From Apodemus sylvaticus (lineage: Eukaryota; Chordata; Mammalia; Rodentia; Muridae): a stretch of DNA of 64,000 bases. Positions 22,557-34,339 of this stretch are shown in pieces. Within the stretch, counting starts at the first letter, position 1. The number at the start of each line of letters is the position of its first letter. The DNA lies in assembly GCF_947179515.1 (NCBI RefSeq), contig NC_067473.1:92325850-92389849 (forward strand), given 5' to 3'. A program made the position numbers and the translations under genes. The notes beneath the pieces are model-generated. The model did no database searches. It was not told the DNA's origin and saw only the letters and a list, made by a program, of their open reading frames with translations.

Positions 22557-23013
22557 GGTCTCTGCCTCTGGATCAGGAACAGCCTTGGCCATGGCGCCCT
22601 GTCTCCAGGCAGTGTAGGAGGCCAGTTGTGCACCCGGAGGCCAGCTGGGAGGAGGCTGCTTGCACTGGTGAGTCCGGCCCTGCAGAGTGGAGGATCCAAT
22701 CAGGAGGCCTCTGGCAGGAGCCTTCTGGTCTCCTCCTCTGGATGGAGAACAGCCTCAGCCACAGCACCTCATCTCCAAGCAGTGCAGGAAGCCAGCTGTA
22801 CACCCAGGGGCCAGCTAGGAGGAGGCAGCTTGCACTGGTGGGTCTGGCCCTGCAGAGTGGAGGATCCAGTCTGGAGGCCTATGGCGGGAGCCTTCCAGTC
22901 TCTGCCTCAGAATCAGGAACAGCCTCAGCCACAGCGCCCCATCTCCAAGCAGTGCAGGAAGCCAGCTATACACCCAGAGGCCAGCTAGGAAGAGGCAGCT
23001 TGCACTGGTGATT
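22557..23013 (+). promoter_or_regulatory. L1 promoter monomers, period 170 bp (2 complete, 1 partial)
   Basis: Each unit starts GTCTC(T/C)(G/T)CCTC(T/A)GGAT or close, at 22557, 22727 and 22897, exactly 170 bp apart. Each carries 'aacagcc', 'gccctgtctcc'-like, 'gcagtg', 'gaagccagct' and 'cagcttgcactggtg'. The third unit runs into the ORF1 leader. Tandem 5' monomers are the internal Pol II promoter of murine L1s. The units have drifted (about 10-15% by eye), so activity is doubtful. Confidence 0.9.
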
Positions 23014-23055
23014 CTGTAATTGACAACAGGATCAACTAACACCAGTGAGAACTAG

Positions 23056-24285
23056 ATGGCAAAAGGCAAATGTAGGAACGTTACTAACAGAAATCAAGGC
23101 AATATGGTAGCATCTGGACCCAATTCTCCATTAACAGCATGTCCTGGATACCACCAACACACCAGAAAAACAAGATTTGGATTTAAAATCACTGTTCATA
23201 ATGCTGTTACAGGAACACATGAAGGACATAAATAAATTTCTTAAAGAAATTTAGGAGAAAATGGATCAAAAGTTAGAAGCCCTTACAAGGGAAACACAAA
23301 AATCATTGAAAGAAATTCAGGAGAATATGGATTAAAAGATAGAAGCCAATAAGAAAGAAATGCAAAAATCACTTAAAGAAATACAAGAGAACTTTGGTCA
23401 ACAGGCTGAGGTCATGAAAGACAAAACACAAAAATCTCTTAAAGAATTACAGGAAAACACAAACAAACAAGTGAAGGAGCTGAGCAAAACCATCCAGGAT
23501 CTAAAAACAGAAGTAGAAACAACTAAGAAATCGCAAAGGGAGACAACTTTGGAGATAGAAAACCTTGGGAAGAAATCAGGGGCCATAGATGCAAATATCA
23601 ACTACAGAATACATGAGATAGAAGAAAGAATCTCAGATGACAAAGATATCATAGAAACCATTGACTCAATAGTCAAAGAAAATGCAAAATGCAAAAAGCT
23701 TTTAACCCAAAAAATCCAGGAAATCCAGGGCAAAATGAGAAGAACAAATCTAAGGATTATAGGTATAGATGAGAATGAAGATTTACAACTTAAAGGGCCA
23801 GCAAATATCTTCAATAAAATTATGGAAAAAAATTCCTTAACCTAAAGAGAGAGATGCCTATGGATATACAAGAAGCCTACAGAACTCCAAACAGACTGGA
23901 CCTGAGCAGAAATACCTCCCACCACATAATAATCAAAACCCCAAATGTACTAAACAAAGAAAGAATACTAAAGGCAGTAATAGAAAAAGGTCAAGTAACA
24001 TATAATAGAACACCTATCAGAATTACATCAGACTTCTCATCTGAGAGCATGAAAGCTAGAAGATCCTGGGCAGATCTCATGAAGACTCTAAGAGAACACC
24101 AATGCCAGCCAAGACAACTATACCCAGCAAAACTCTCAATCATCATAGATGGAGAAAACAAGATATTCCATGACAAAACCAAATTTACACAATATGTTTC
24201 CACAAACCCAGCCCTACAAAGGATAACAGGTGGAAAACACCAATACAAGGAGGGAAACTACACCCTGGAAAAAGCAAGACAGTAA
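23056..24285 (+). pseudogene. L1 ORF1 remnant (RNA-binding chaperone)
   Basis: It starts MAKGKCRNVTNRNQGN, loses frame near 23150, has a stop after 'gaatatgg' (23334) and another frameshift near 23840. The open piece 23360-23845 keeps the coiled-coil repeats (MQKSLKEIQENFGQQAEVMK-like, KSLKELQENTN) and the start of the RRM (LRIIGIDENED). The piece 23854-24285 keeps the C-terminal domain (EAYRTPNRLD, HIIIKTPNVLNKERILKAV). Compared with ORF1 at 39071-40330 it has one fewer of the 22-residue coiled-coil units. Confidence 0.92.
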
Positions 24286-24342
24286 CCTTCTTTCATCAAA
24301 CCCAAAAGAAGATAACCACTCAAATAAAAAATTAACATAAAA

Positions 24343-25718
24343 ATGACAGGAAGTAATAATCACTATTCCTTAATATCTCTTAACATCAATGGACTCAATT
24401 CACCAATAAAAAGATATAGACTAACAGACTACATAACTAGGACCCTATATTTTGCTGCATACAGGAAACATACCTCAGTGTCAAAGACAAACACTGCCTT
24501 AGAGTAAAAGGCTGGAAGACAACTTTACAAGCAAATTGTCTCAGGAAACAAGCCAGAGTAGCCATTCTAATATCAGATAAAATTGACTTTCAACCTAAAG
24601 TCATCAAAAGAGACAGGGAAGGCCACTTCTTGCTGGTCAAAGGAAAAATCCACCAAGAAGAACTCTCAATTCTGAACATCCATGCTCCAAATGCAAGGGC
24701 ACCCTCATTCATAAAAGAAACCTTACTAAAGCTCAAAGCACACGTTGCACCTAACAATAATTGTGGGTGAATTCACCACTTCACTCTCTTCAATGGACCG
24801 ATCACGAAAACAGAAACTAAACAGGGACACAGTGAAACTAATTGACGCTTTGGACCAATTGGATTTAACAGATATATAGAGAACATTTCATCCTAAAGCA
24901 AAAGAATATACCTTTTTCTCAGCACCTCATGGTACCTTCTCCAAATCGATCATATAAGTGGTCACAAGACAGACCTCAACAAATATAAGAAGATCGAAAT
25001 AATCCCATGCCTCCTATCAGATCACTATGGAGTAAAAGTGGTCTTCAATAGCAACAAAACAACAGAAAGCCCATATACACATGGAAACTGATCAATGATA
25101 CCTTGGTCAAGGAAGAAATAAAGAAATTAAATACTTTTTAGAATTTAATGAAAATGAAGACACAGCATACCCAAATCTATGGGACACAATGAAAGCAGTG
25201 CTAAGAGGAAAACTCATAGCCCTGAGTGTCTCCAAAAACAAAATGGAGAGACCATACACTAGCTGCTTAACTACATACCTGAAAGCCCTGGAACAAAAAG
25301 AAGCTATTTCACCCAGGAGGAATAGAAGGCAGGAAATCATCAAACTCAGGGCTGAAATCAATCAAGGGGAAACAAAGAGAACCATACAAAGAATCAACAC
25401 AACCAGGATCTGGTTCCTTGAGAAAATCAACAAGATAGATATACCCTTAGCCAGACTAGCCAAAGAGCACAGAGACAGTATCCACACTAACAAAATTAGA
25501 AATGAAAAGGGAGCTATAACAACAGAAACTGAGGAAATTCAAAAAATCATCAGATCCTACTACAAAAACCTATACTCAACACAACTGAAGAATCTGGAGG
25601 AAATGGACAGTTTCCTAGACAGATATCAAACACCAAAATTAAATCAGGATCAAATAGACCATCTAAACAGTCTCATAACCCCTAAAGAAATAAAAAGGGT
25701 CATAGAAAGTCTCCCAAC

Positions 25719-25764
<46 letters not shown>

Positions 25765-28022
25765 ACAGGAGCAGAGGGCTTAAGTGCAGAATTCTAGATG
25801 TAACACCAATACTCTTCAAACTATTCCACAAAATAAAAACAGAAGGAACACTACCCAACTCCTTCTATGAAGCCACAATTACGCTGATACCAAAACCACA
25901 CAAAGATCCAACAAAGAAAGCGAATTTCAGGCCAATTCCCTTATGAATATCGATGCAAAAATACTCAATAAAATTCTTGCCAACTGAATCCAAGAACATA
26001 TCAAAACGATCATCCACCATGATCAAGTAGGCTTCATCCCAGTGATGCAGGGATGGTTCAATATAAGGAAATCCATCAATGCAATCCACTTCATAAACAA
26101 ACTCAAAGAAAAAGACCATATGATCATTTCATTAGATGCTGAATAAGCATTTGACAAAATTCAGCATCCTTTCATGCTAAAAGTCTTGGAAAGAACAGGA
26201 ATTCAAGGCTCATGCCTAAACATAGTTAAAGCAATATACAGCAAACCAGTAGCCAACATCAAACTAAATGAAGAGAAACTTGAAGCAGTCCCACTAAAAT
26301 CAGGGACTAGACAAGGCTGCCCTCTCTCTTCATATCTTTTCAATATAGTACTTGAAGTTCTAGCTAGAGCAATTAGACAACATAAGGAGATCAAAGGGAT
26401 ACAAATTGGAAAGGAAGAAGTCAAGCTATCACTATTCACAGATGATATGATAGTATACTTAAGTGACCCAAAAAACTCCACCAGAGAACTCCTACAAGTG
26501 GTAAACAACTTCAGCAAAGTGGCTAGTTATAAAATTAACTTAAGCAGATCAGTTGCCTTCCTATACTCAAAGGATAAGCAGGCTGAAAAAGAAGTTAGGG
26601 AAATGACACCCTTCACAATAGCCACAAACAATATAAAGTATCTTGGTGTGACTCTAACCAAACAAGTAAAAGATCTAAACAACAAGAACTTCAGGTCTCT
26701 GAGGAAGGAAATTGAAGAAAACTTCAGAAAATGGAAAAATCTTCTATGCTCATGGATTGGCAGGATTAATATAGTTAAAATGGCCATATTGCCAAAAGCA
26801 ATATACAGATTCAACGCAATCCCCTTCAAAATCCCAACTCAGTTCTTCACAGAGTTAGAAAAAGCAATTCTCAAATTCATCTGGAATAACAAAAAACCCA
26901 GGATAGCTAAAACTATTCTCAACAGTAAAAGAACTTCTAGGGGAATCAATATCCCAGACCTCAAGCAATACTACAGAGCAATAGTGTTAAAAACTGCATG
27001 GTATTGGCACAGTGACAGGCAAGTGGACTAATGGAATAGAATTGAAGATCCAGAAATGAATCCACACACCTATGGCCACTTGATCTTCGACGAAGGAGCT
27101 GAAAACATCCAGTGGAAAAAAGATATTTTTTCCAGAAATGGTGCTGGTTCAACTGGAGGTCAGCATGCAGAAGAATGGGAATTGATCCATTCTTATCTCC
27201 TTGTACTAAGCTCAAATCCAAGTGGATCAAGGACCTCCACATAAAACCAGACACACTGAAACTAATAGAAAAGAAACTGGGGAAAACCCTTGAGGACATG
27301 GGCACAGGGGAAAGTTCCTGAACAGAACACCAATAGCCTATGCTCTAAGATCAAGAATTGACAAATGGGATCTGATGAAATTACAAAGTTTATGTAAGGC
27401 AAAGGACACTGTCAAAAGGATAAAACGTCAACCAACAAATTGGGAAAAGATCTTCACCAACCCTACATCAGATAGAGGGCTAATATCCAATATATACAAA
27501 AAATTCAAGAAGTTAGACCCCAGGGAACCAAATAACCTTATTAAAAAATGGGGTACAGATCTAAACAAAGAATTTTCACCTGAAGAAATTCAGATGGCTG
27601 AGAGGCACCTTAAGAAGTGCTCAACATCATTAGTCATTAGGGAAATGCAAATCAAAACAACCCTGAGATGTCACCTTATACCAGTCAGAATGGCTAAGGT
27701 CAAAAACTCAGGAGACAGCAGGTGTTGGCGAGGATGTGGAGAAAGAGGAACACTCCTCCACTGCTGGTGGGGCTGTAAGATGGTACAACCACTTTGGAAA
27801 TCAGTCTGGCGGTTCCTCAGAAAACTAGACATGTCCCTCAATGGAGGAATGGATACAGAAAATGTGGAATATTTACACAATGGAATACTACTCAGCAATT
27901 AAAAACAATGAATTCATAAAATTTTAGGCAAATGGTTGGAACTGGAAAATATCATCCTAAGTGTGGTAACCCAATCACAAAAGAATACACATGGAATGCA
28001 ATTTCTGATAAGTGGATATTAA
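24343..28022 (+). pseudogene. L1 ORF2 remnant (endonuclease / reverse transcriptase)
   Basis: It begins MTGSNNHYSLISLNINGLN-like. The frame is broken early (deletion near 24445, frameshifts near 24760, 24950 and 25060) and again by the A-run at 25720-25763. The longest open piece (26174-27031) holds the RT core SGTRQGCPLSSYLF and LFTDDMIVYL. FADD has become FTDD there, so the residue before the catalytic DD is changed but both aspartates remain. The C-terminal cysteine region survives at 27715-27790, then about 130 bp are missing before 'aatggaggaatggatac'. It is not functional. Confidence 0.92.
25720..25763. repeat. Poly(A) run of 44 inside L1 ORF2
   Basis: The intact copy has only a short A-run at this site (codons for PTKKSTGPDG). 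Here the A-run is 44 bases and pushes ORF2 out of frame. It is an expansion of a pre-existing short run, not an insertion with flanking duplications, because the sequence on both sides is contiguous L1. Confidence 0.93.
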
Positions 28023-28148
28023 TTAGCCCAGAAGCTCTGAATACCCAAGGCACAATTAGCATAACAAATGACTCCCATGAAGAAGTAAGGAAATGGCCCT
28101 GATCCTGGAAAGGATTGATCTAGCATTGTAGTGGAGTACTAGGCCAGA

Positions 28149-29004
28149 GAAAAAGGCTCCTCCATGGGCTTGACTCTCCAGATTTGCCCTTTGTAGCACA
28201 CAGCTTGTCTTGTAGGCTCCAGCTCCCTGAACTCCACTGCTGCTGCTGTTCTTGGTGGTCATCTCATGGTACTGGCATCTCCAAAACACTGCTGTCTTCT
28301 GCTGTAACTAGGCTTTACCAATGGCCTCTCATAGGCTCTTTTCATGATGCCAAGCCTCAACTCCTTTGCATGACCTCTTCAGTCCTGGGCCATCAATTGC
28401 AACCGAGGTTGCACCTTCACCAATGACCTTCTGCGGCCTCTCACAGTGCCAAGCCTCAGGTGCTCTTCATGACCCCTTCATGCCTTCAAAACCAGTACCA
28501 TCTGGGTGACTCTTACACAGTACCAAGCCCAGCCACAGCACAAGGTACAGCCTTAGCTATCTATGGAACATACCCTCTTTGCTCTCAGAAAACACTTCTC
28601 AGAAGATTTCACTTCAATGATGCTGGTTTCTTCTTAATCACTGCTAATTTCTTAGCTCCAGTTAGCCAGCATCAATAATCCCAGTAATGAAAAGTTTTCA
28701 CTTTAGCAGTTCTGATATCTTGTTAATCACAGCTGACTCTTCAGCCCCAGCTAACCAAAACCACAGAATCTTCACAATCAAAATATCAGCAACCCTGATA
28801 AGAGTCTTTAATCTTTCCCCTGACATTTCACAACTCAGGCCTTCATATTCTACACTGTTCTCAACATTATCTTCCAAACTCCTACACAATATCCCACAGA
28901 GCTTTTAACACCAAATGGATCTTCTAGCCAAAAGTTCCAAAGTCCTTCCACAGTCCTCCCCAAAACATGATCAGGTTGTCACAGGATCATAGTTGTCACT
29001 ATGC
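28149..29004 (+). mobile_element. Long murid interspersed repeat, non-coding
   Basis: 'ggctccagctccctgaactc', 'gctgctgttcttggtggtc', 'caagcctcaactcctttgc', 'cattatcttccaaactcc' and 'caaagtccttccacagtcc' are phrases of a long, common murid repeat that continues directly into 29005-29418. No coding capacity. I recognise it as repetitive but cannot name it with confidence. An internal deletion near 28685 is suspected. Confidence 0.55.
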
Positions 29005-29418
29005 TGGTACCAATTTGTCTTAGTCAGGGTTTCTATTCCTGCACAAACATCATGACCAAGAAGCATGTTGGGGAGGAAAGGGTTTATTCAGCTTATACTT
29101 CCACATTGTTATTCATCACCAAAGGAATTCAGGACTGGAACTCAAGCAGGTCAGGAAGCAGGAGTTGATGCAGAGGCCATGGAGGGATGTTACTTACTAG
29201 CTTGCTTCCCCTGGCTTACTCAGCTTACTTTCTTATAGAACCCAAGACTACTAGTTCAGAGATGGCACCACCCACAATGGGCCTGCCCCCTTGATCACCA
29301 ATGGAGAAAATGCCTTACAGCTGGATTTCATGGAGGCATTTCTTCAGCTGAAGCTCCTTTCTCTGTGATAACTCCAACCTGTGTCGAGTTGATACACAAA
29401 ACCAGCCAGTACAGATCT
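29005..29418 (+). mobile_element. Rodent medium-reiterated repeat (TGTCAAGTTGACA-ended family)
   Basis: 'tcttagtcagggtttctatt', 'catcatgaccaagaagcatg', 'gaggaaagggtttattcagc' and the end 'gtgtcgagttgatacacaa' match the family seen at 1-395 in the other orientation. Together with 28149-29004 it may be one long element. Confidence 0.6.
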
Positions 29419-29682
29419 TATGCTCACATTTAAATATGTTCCATAGAAGAACAAGGTTCTTTTACTCTGTTTTACATAATACCTGGAGCAGATTCAAGTT
29501 TTCCTGTATAACTAGTTAATGAATTAAAGTCTTTACCTTTTACAACAAGTGACTCTGGTTTGTATAATAATTTTAATGAATAAACCATTCTTTACTGAGG
29601 ATATTGTGAAAAGTGAGCTAAAAGGAGGGTTTAGGAATGTATCTCCACTGGGAAACAGAGTGCCTTTTTGCACAAGACCCCA

Positions 29683-29825
29683 AGTTCAAGTTGGATGTAT
29701 GGCACAGGACAGTAATCTCTACACTTGGAAAGTAGAAGCAGGAGGATCAGAAGTTCAAGGTCATCTTTGAGCAAACATTCTTGAGGCCAGCTTGAAATAC
29801 ACGAGACATTTAAAAACAATTTAAA
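29683..29825 (+). mobile_element. Old B1/proto-B1 SINE, sense
   Basis: 'acagtaatctctacacttgg', 'aagcaggaggatcagaag' and 'gaggccagcttgaaataca' followed by an A-rich end give the order of a diverged sense B1. Confidence 0.6.
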
Positions 29826-30814
29826 AGCTGGTTTAAAATCTTCAAACCTGGTAAAAAAATGATAATTTCTTTTTAAATTTAATATTGCTGCAAGTATTTT
29901 TTAAAGCCTTGACGGAAATATCCATAGCTGCTATGCAGTCACAAGCATTAGGAATATTTTATAAGTCCTGTCACCTGACAATCATTTTAAATTTCATAAG
30001 CCAATTCTCCCCTCAGATCCACACTTTGTAACTCCAACTGAAATGGAGAAATGTGCTGGATTCTCTGAAGGCAAAATTTGAAATCACATTTGCAAAGTTA
30101 TTTGCTTTTCATGAGGCCTGTTTTATTGAAAACTTGGACATTTAAATTGGGAAGGATTATCTATAATAAAGTATTTGAAACTGGCGGTACTTAGAAATCC
30201 CAGAAAAAAAAGGAAAAATAATATTTTACAGCAAGTTGCTCCTTTCAGATATCAGCTTTTATTTCCCATGAAAAGAGATAGAGCTGCCGAATTCCATTCC
30301 TCCACATTTCCCCACCAAGTAAGCCTTAACGAGTATTGTAATTTTGTGCATAAAGTATTTCTTGCAACATTCGACTACACTGAAGCTCTGGGTGACTGGC
30401 AGGAAATGGGAAAGGAGGCAGAAAGAGGAAAGAATGTGTGTGTAAACTGCTGAACCCAGGATTCCAAAATAAATCAGCCAAATGGCTGCAAAATCACCTG
30501 ATATTACCTCATCTCTTGCTGATGGGTTCCTGAAGCCCCTGCAGCCACCTCTGACATTGCTTTCATACCCTTGCCTAGATATTAGAGAAGTGTACCATGA
30601 ATGTGGTGGATCTTTGTAAGAGTTATTGTTTATTGACTGTTTCTCTAAGCTGGGAACTAGGCTAACACAAAGAAAAAGTATTTAGTTCTGTTGGGGGTAG
30701 TTAACTACTTTCTTTGTTTTAGTTGAAAGGCATTTACATTCATAACTAGTTGAAGGGTAGAAGTACTAAGATATTCCGAAGTGTTGAATTGACAGACATT
30801 AAGAATACCCTCAC
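29826..30814. other. Non-coding stretch
   Basis: No gene recognised. The plus-strand frame 30175-30453 (92 codons) has no familiar motif, no nearby promoter and no splice context, so I do not call it. Confidence 0.45.
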
Positions 30815-30815
30815 C

Positions 30816-30905
30816 AAGACATGGTGTACACCTTTTAGTCCAGCACTGGAGAGGTACAAGAAGTAGGATCAAAAGTGAGGCAAGGCCACTCTGCCTCAAA
30901 ATAGG
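30816..30905 (+). mobile_element. B1-like SINE fragment, sense
   Basis: 'catggtgtacaccttttagt', 'ccagcactggagagg' and 'aggccactctgcctcaaaa' follow sense B1 with an internal deletion. Confidence 0.5.
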
Positions 30906-31099
30906 TTAAGTCTATAATGGGCATGGGTTTCTTTCTTCATGCATTTTCCAGGACTAGTCATTTAAAATTATTGATATTATATACTAATAATAAATACTAC
31001 TAATAATTATGTGTGTGTGCATAGTGTGCAAGGCACTGTGCACATATGGCGATCAGAGAAAACTCAACCAAATAAGTAAATAAGGTTTTGAATCTGATG

Positions 31100-31495
31100 C
31101 ATCTGAGCAGTTGTTGTGTGGTGGTTAGCATAGGTATAGCCACATAGACTTGTGTCTGAAAGCTTAGCCCATGGGGAATGGCAATATGAGAAGACCTGGG
31201 CTTGTTGAAGTAGGTGTGGCCTTGTTGGAGGATGTGTGTCACGGTGGGGGTGGACTTTGAGGGCTCCTATGTGCAAGCTATGTCCAGTGCGGTACACAGT
31301 CTCCTTCTGCTGTCTACGCATCACAATGGAGTACTTTCAGCAGTACCCTCCCCAACACCACGTCTGCCTGCATGCTGCTCTACTTACCATGATGAGAGTG
31401 GACTAAACCTTTGAAACTGTGAGCCAGTCCCAATTAAAGGCTTAAGAGTTGGCATGGTCGTGGTGTCTCTTCACAGTAATAAAACCCTAAGACAT
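31100..31495 (+). mobile_element. Rodent medium-reiterated repeat ('TTGGTGGAGG...AAACCCTAAGACA' family)
   Basis: 'gtgtggccttgttggagg', 'gtgggggtggactttgag', 'gtctgcctgcatgctgctc' and the end 'agtaataaaaccctaagaca' are hallmarks. This is the opposite orientation of 19450-19765. The short frames inside are not genes. Confidence 0.65.
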
Positions 31496-32336
31496 GTTGC
31501 TTATGGCTTTTGGAGGCACAGGAGATACAAACACTTTCTTGAATAATGTTTTGCCATATTGCAATATATTTTTTTTTCTTAATTTAACAATGTTAGTGGA
31601 TAGATATGATGGTCACAGATGATCAGGTAAGCTGGCATATCTACTACAAAAATTTGTCATTTGGGGAGAGAATAATTCAAATCCTATTATTGTGAGATAC
31701 ATAATGTATCCTTGTCAGCCACAATGCTTTATTATTATTGCAACCACTGTTCTATACTCTTCCATACAGCACAAATCATCTTGTGGCCTTCCCTCCTTTT
31801 GTAACTGCTTCTATCTTCCTTTGTAACTGTTATGGTAGGCTCTTTTTCAAGGGCACTGACACATATAAGAGTGTATAGTGTTTTCCCTTACGCCTATATT
31901 GTTCCACTTAATGTAATAGCCTACAAGCTCATCCATGCTGCAAATGATGAGAGTTTGTGTTTTTTATGGGTAAATAGTATTCTATTGTTTAATATCTTTT
32001 TTATTTATTCATCTATCAATGGACAGCTAGATTAATTTCATATGTTACCTACTGTCTGGGAGGGACTTTGTTTCGTTTTGTTTACATTTTACATACTGAG
32101 TTCAGTTTCTTTGCATACTCATATTAAGAACTGCTAGGTGTATGGTAATTCTCTTTCTTGTACTTATAGGAAACAACAATTAGTTTTGTATAATGAAAAC
32201 AACAACCTGTTTTCTATATGGCTGTACTAATATGGATCCTAGTCAATAGTGTGTACAGGTTCCTCTCTTCATGTCTTTGAGAGCACTATTAATCTAAAAA
32301 TTATTATTATTAATTATATTATTATAATTAAATATT
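31496..32336. other. Non-coding stretch
   Basis: No gene. Bases 31800-32200 contain 'gataagagtgtatag'- and 'ggtaaatagtattctattg'-like text that may be a very old L1 3' end in antisense, too weak to assign. Confidence 0.4.
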
Positions 32337-32337
32337 C

Positions 32338-32468
32338 TACTGGGAACATGTAGAAGTCAGAGAAAACTGTGTGGAGTTACTCTCTCAATTCACTTTCCTG
32401 TGGGTTCTGGAGATCAAACACAGGCCATCAGGTTTGTGATTTTACCTCATGAACTATCACCACCCCGC
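32338..32468 (-). mobile_element. B3-class SINE, antisense
   Basis: 'tgtagaagtcagagaaaac', 'gtgggttctggagatcaaac' and 'ttacctcatgaactatcacc' are antisense B3 landmarks in the right order. Confidence 0.7.
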
Positions 32469-32486
32469 TTCTTGTTATGGTCAGTC

Positions 32487-32600
32487 AGTCTTTGTTTTTA
32501 GACTGTGTCTCACTATGTAGTCCAGGCTGGCCCTGACCTCCTATAAAACTTTACCCTTTCTTCCAAATTGTAGGATTAAAGGCATGCACCCTGCCATCTT
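32487..32600 (-). mobile_element. B1 SINE, antisense, diverged
   Basis: 'actgtgtctcactatgtagt', 'ccaggctggccctgacctcc' and 'taggattaaaggcatgcacc' form an antisense B1. Confidence 0.75.
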
Positions 32601-32879
32601 GAGTCTTTCTGCTAACTACCATTCTTACTGGAGCAAGGTGACCTCTCAAGTTTTGTTTTCAAGTGTAAGTCCAAGTAACTATAACTTTTCCATAATTTGT
32701 TTTTGCATTTGATTTGTAATTTTATTCTATGATAGATTTTGTTTTTAAAACAGTGTTGGGGAGTTATTTTATGGATGAAAGTATAGTGTGTCCTGAAGAA
32801 CATTTCAGTTGAGTTAATGAGAAGAATGATTGTGATTGTGTGATTCAGCATGGGACAGCGTTCTCTATGTCTCTGCTGT

Positions 32880-32950
32880 GTGCAGAGTGTGTGTGCAGGG
32901 TGAGTGTGGAAGGTATGTGTGCAGGGTGTGTGTACAGGGTATGTGTGCAT
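32880..32950. repeat. Degenerate GTGTGCAGGGTG-type tandem repeat
   Basis: About six imperfect units of 10-12 bp (gtgtgcagag, gtgtgtgcaggg, tgagtgtggaaggta, tgtgtgcaggg, tgtgtgtacaggg, tatgtgtgca). The minus-strand HTxPxHTxxTH-like frame is an artefact of this repeat. Confidence 0.7.
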
Positions 32951-33009
32951 GCACAGGTCCTGGCTACCACTGTATTAGAGTGTTTCTTCCTTAGAACTTA
33001 ATTCTTGTG

Positions 33010-33560
33010 TTTGTTTTGTCTGTTTGTGTTCATGTAGGGGATCCCATAGCTCATTCCCTGGGACAAACAGAAACAAATGAATGTCCAGGACAGACAAAAG
33101 TCAGAGCCCAAGAAACTGAGAAGAAGAGCTTTATCCCTTTAGAAGGGGAGACCCTCAAGGTTGAGAGTCTGATAAGTCAATTCTGGATTGCATCCTTTAT
33201 AGGGCCCCTGAGTCCTTCCAGTTCTCTATTGGTCTTGTTGAGATTAATTATGCCCATGCCGTCTTGTCATTTCTCCTCAAGATGTCTTCTAGGAACAATA
33301 AGTATGGTCTCGGAACTCTCTTCCCCTTTTAGTCTATCTGTGTCCTTCTTATTGGGTGTCTGTGTGCATACATTTGTTATGTCCTTTTGTTGAACTATTT
33401 TAACACTATTTTTAGCACTATAGGTCACAATAGCCTTGTCTGTATTATAGTTTTTAACTTTAAGATGATTTCTTTGAGGTGTGTCATTCTGGATAAAAGC
33501 TTTCCCTGCCCCTCTGGGTTTCTGTTAGTGTGGGGTTTGGTTTTTATTCTTCACTTTTAG
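33010..33560. other. Possible old LTR-like sequence; no gene
   Basis: The block 33035-33330 reads like part of an old LTR ('ggggatcccatagctcattc', 'tttatagggcccctgagtcc'), but no TATA/poly(A) pair convinced me. The 128-codon plus frame (33007-33393) has no recognisable product. Confidence 0.3.
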
Positions 33561-33734
33561 TCAACACATCTTCAGTATTGAATTTAATTTCATGCAGGTG
33601 CCACACAGCCAGGCTAGGTTTACTCTTATGCTTTTATTTTTACCCCTTTGACTAGAATCTCTCTCTCTCTTTCTTCCTTTCTTCCATTCTTTCTTCCTTA
33701 CTTATTCATTTACTTATTAATTATTTGCATTTTA

Positions 33735-33868
33735 GAAATAAAGTGTTGCTACATGTCCCAGCCTGACCTATGCTTATGATGCCTATATTGTCCTCAGATT
33801 TCAGTCTTCCTGTGTCTGCTTCCTATGAGCTGAGATTAAAGACATATAGCACCACACTTACAGGCCAG
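33735..33868 (-). mobile_element. B1-like SINE, antisense, diverged
   Basis: 'tgttgctacatgtcccagcc', 'tgtgtctgcttcctatgagc' and 'agattaaagacatatagcacc' are in antisense B1 order. A TTCC/CT-rich tract (33658-33715) lies at its tail side. Confidence 0.6.
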
Positions 33869-34339
33869 CATACACACTTTCCTTGGGAACTTAATTCTCT
33901 TGCATTTGAAACCATTATTGACAAACAGTGACCTGCTTTTGCCACTGTGTTAATAGTTGCTGAATAACCTTTCCTCTTCTTACTCTTTCGTTGTCTTTGT
34001 CTGTTGCCTTGTGCTTTCCACAATGACTCTATTTAAATTCTTTTTTAATTTGAGTGTCTGCTTCCAGTACATTCCACATTTTCACAATGACAACTACCAT
34101 CCTGTCATGTCCAGATTAAGAATTCACTTAGATATCCCCTTTATACTGGTCTAGTGGCAGTCAGTTTTCTTAGACTCCCTTGACTGAGAAAAAAATATTA
34201 TTTCTCATTCATGACTGCAGAGCACCTGTGATGAGTCCATGGATTTTAATGATCTGCTTCCCTTTCTTTCAACATTCTGGATATATCATTTCTTTCCCTT
34301 CTGCAACAGTCTCTTCTAAGGAATCTCCTGCAGTCCACA

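Larger units (their letters stand above)
22550..28148 (+). mobile_element. L1 element, sense, near full length but decayed and 3'-truncated
   Basis: In order: three 5' monomers (22557-23013), a short linker, ORF1 remnant (23056-24285), ORF2 remnant (24343-28022) and the first part of the 3' UTR. It has multiple frameshifts and stops, a 44-A run in ORF2, and an internal deletion of about 130 bp near 27830. The 3' UTR stops at about 28148, where a different repeat begins, so the G-rich tract and poly(A) are missing. No matching target-site duplication could be found, as expected after loss of the 3' end. Confidence 0.92.

Noticed and set aside
22442..23042. Open frames of 189, 152, 76 and 75 codons over the L1 monomers
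   Set aside because: They follow the 170-bp monomer period in non-coding L1 promoter sequence.
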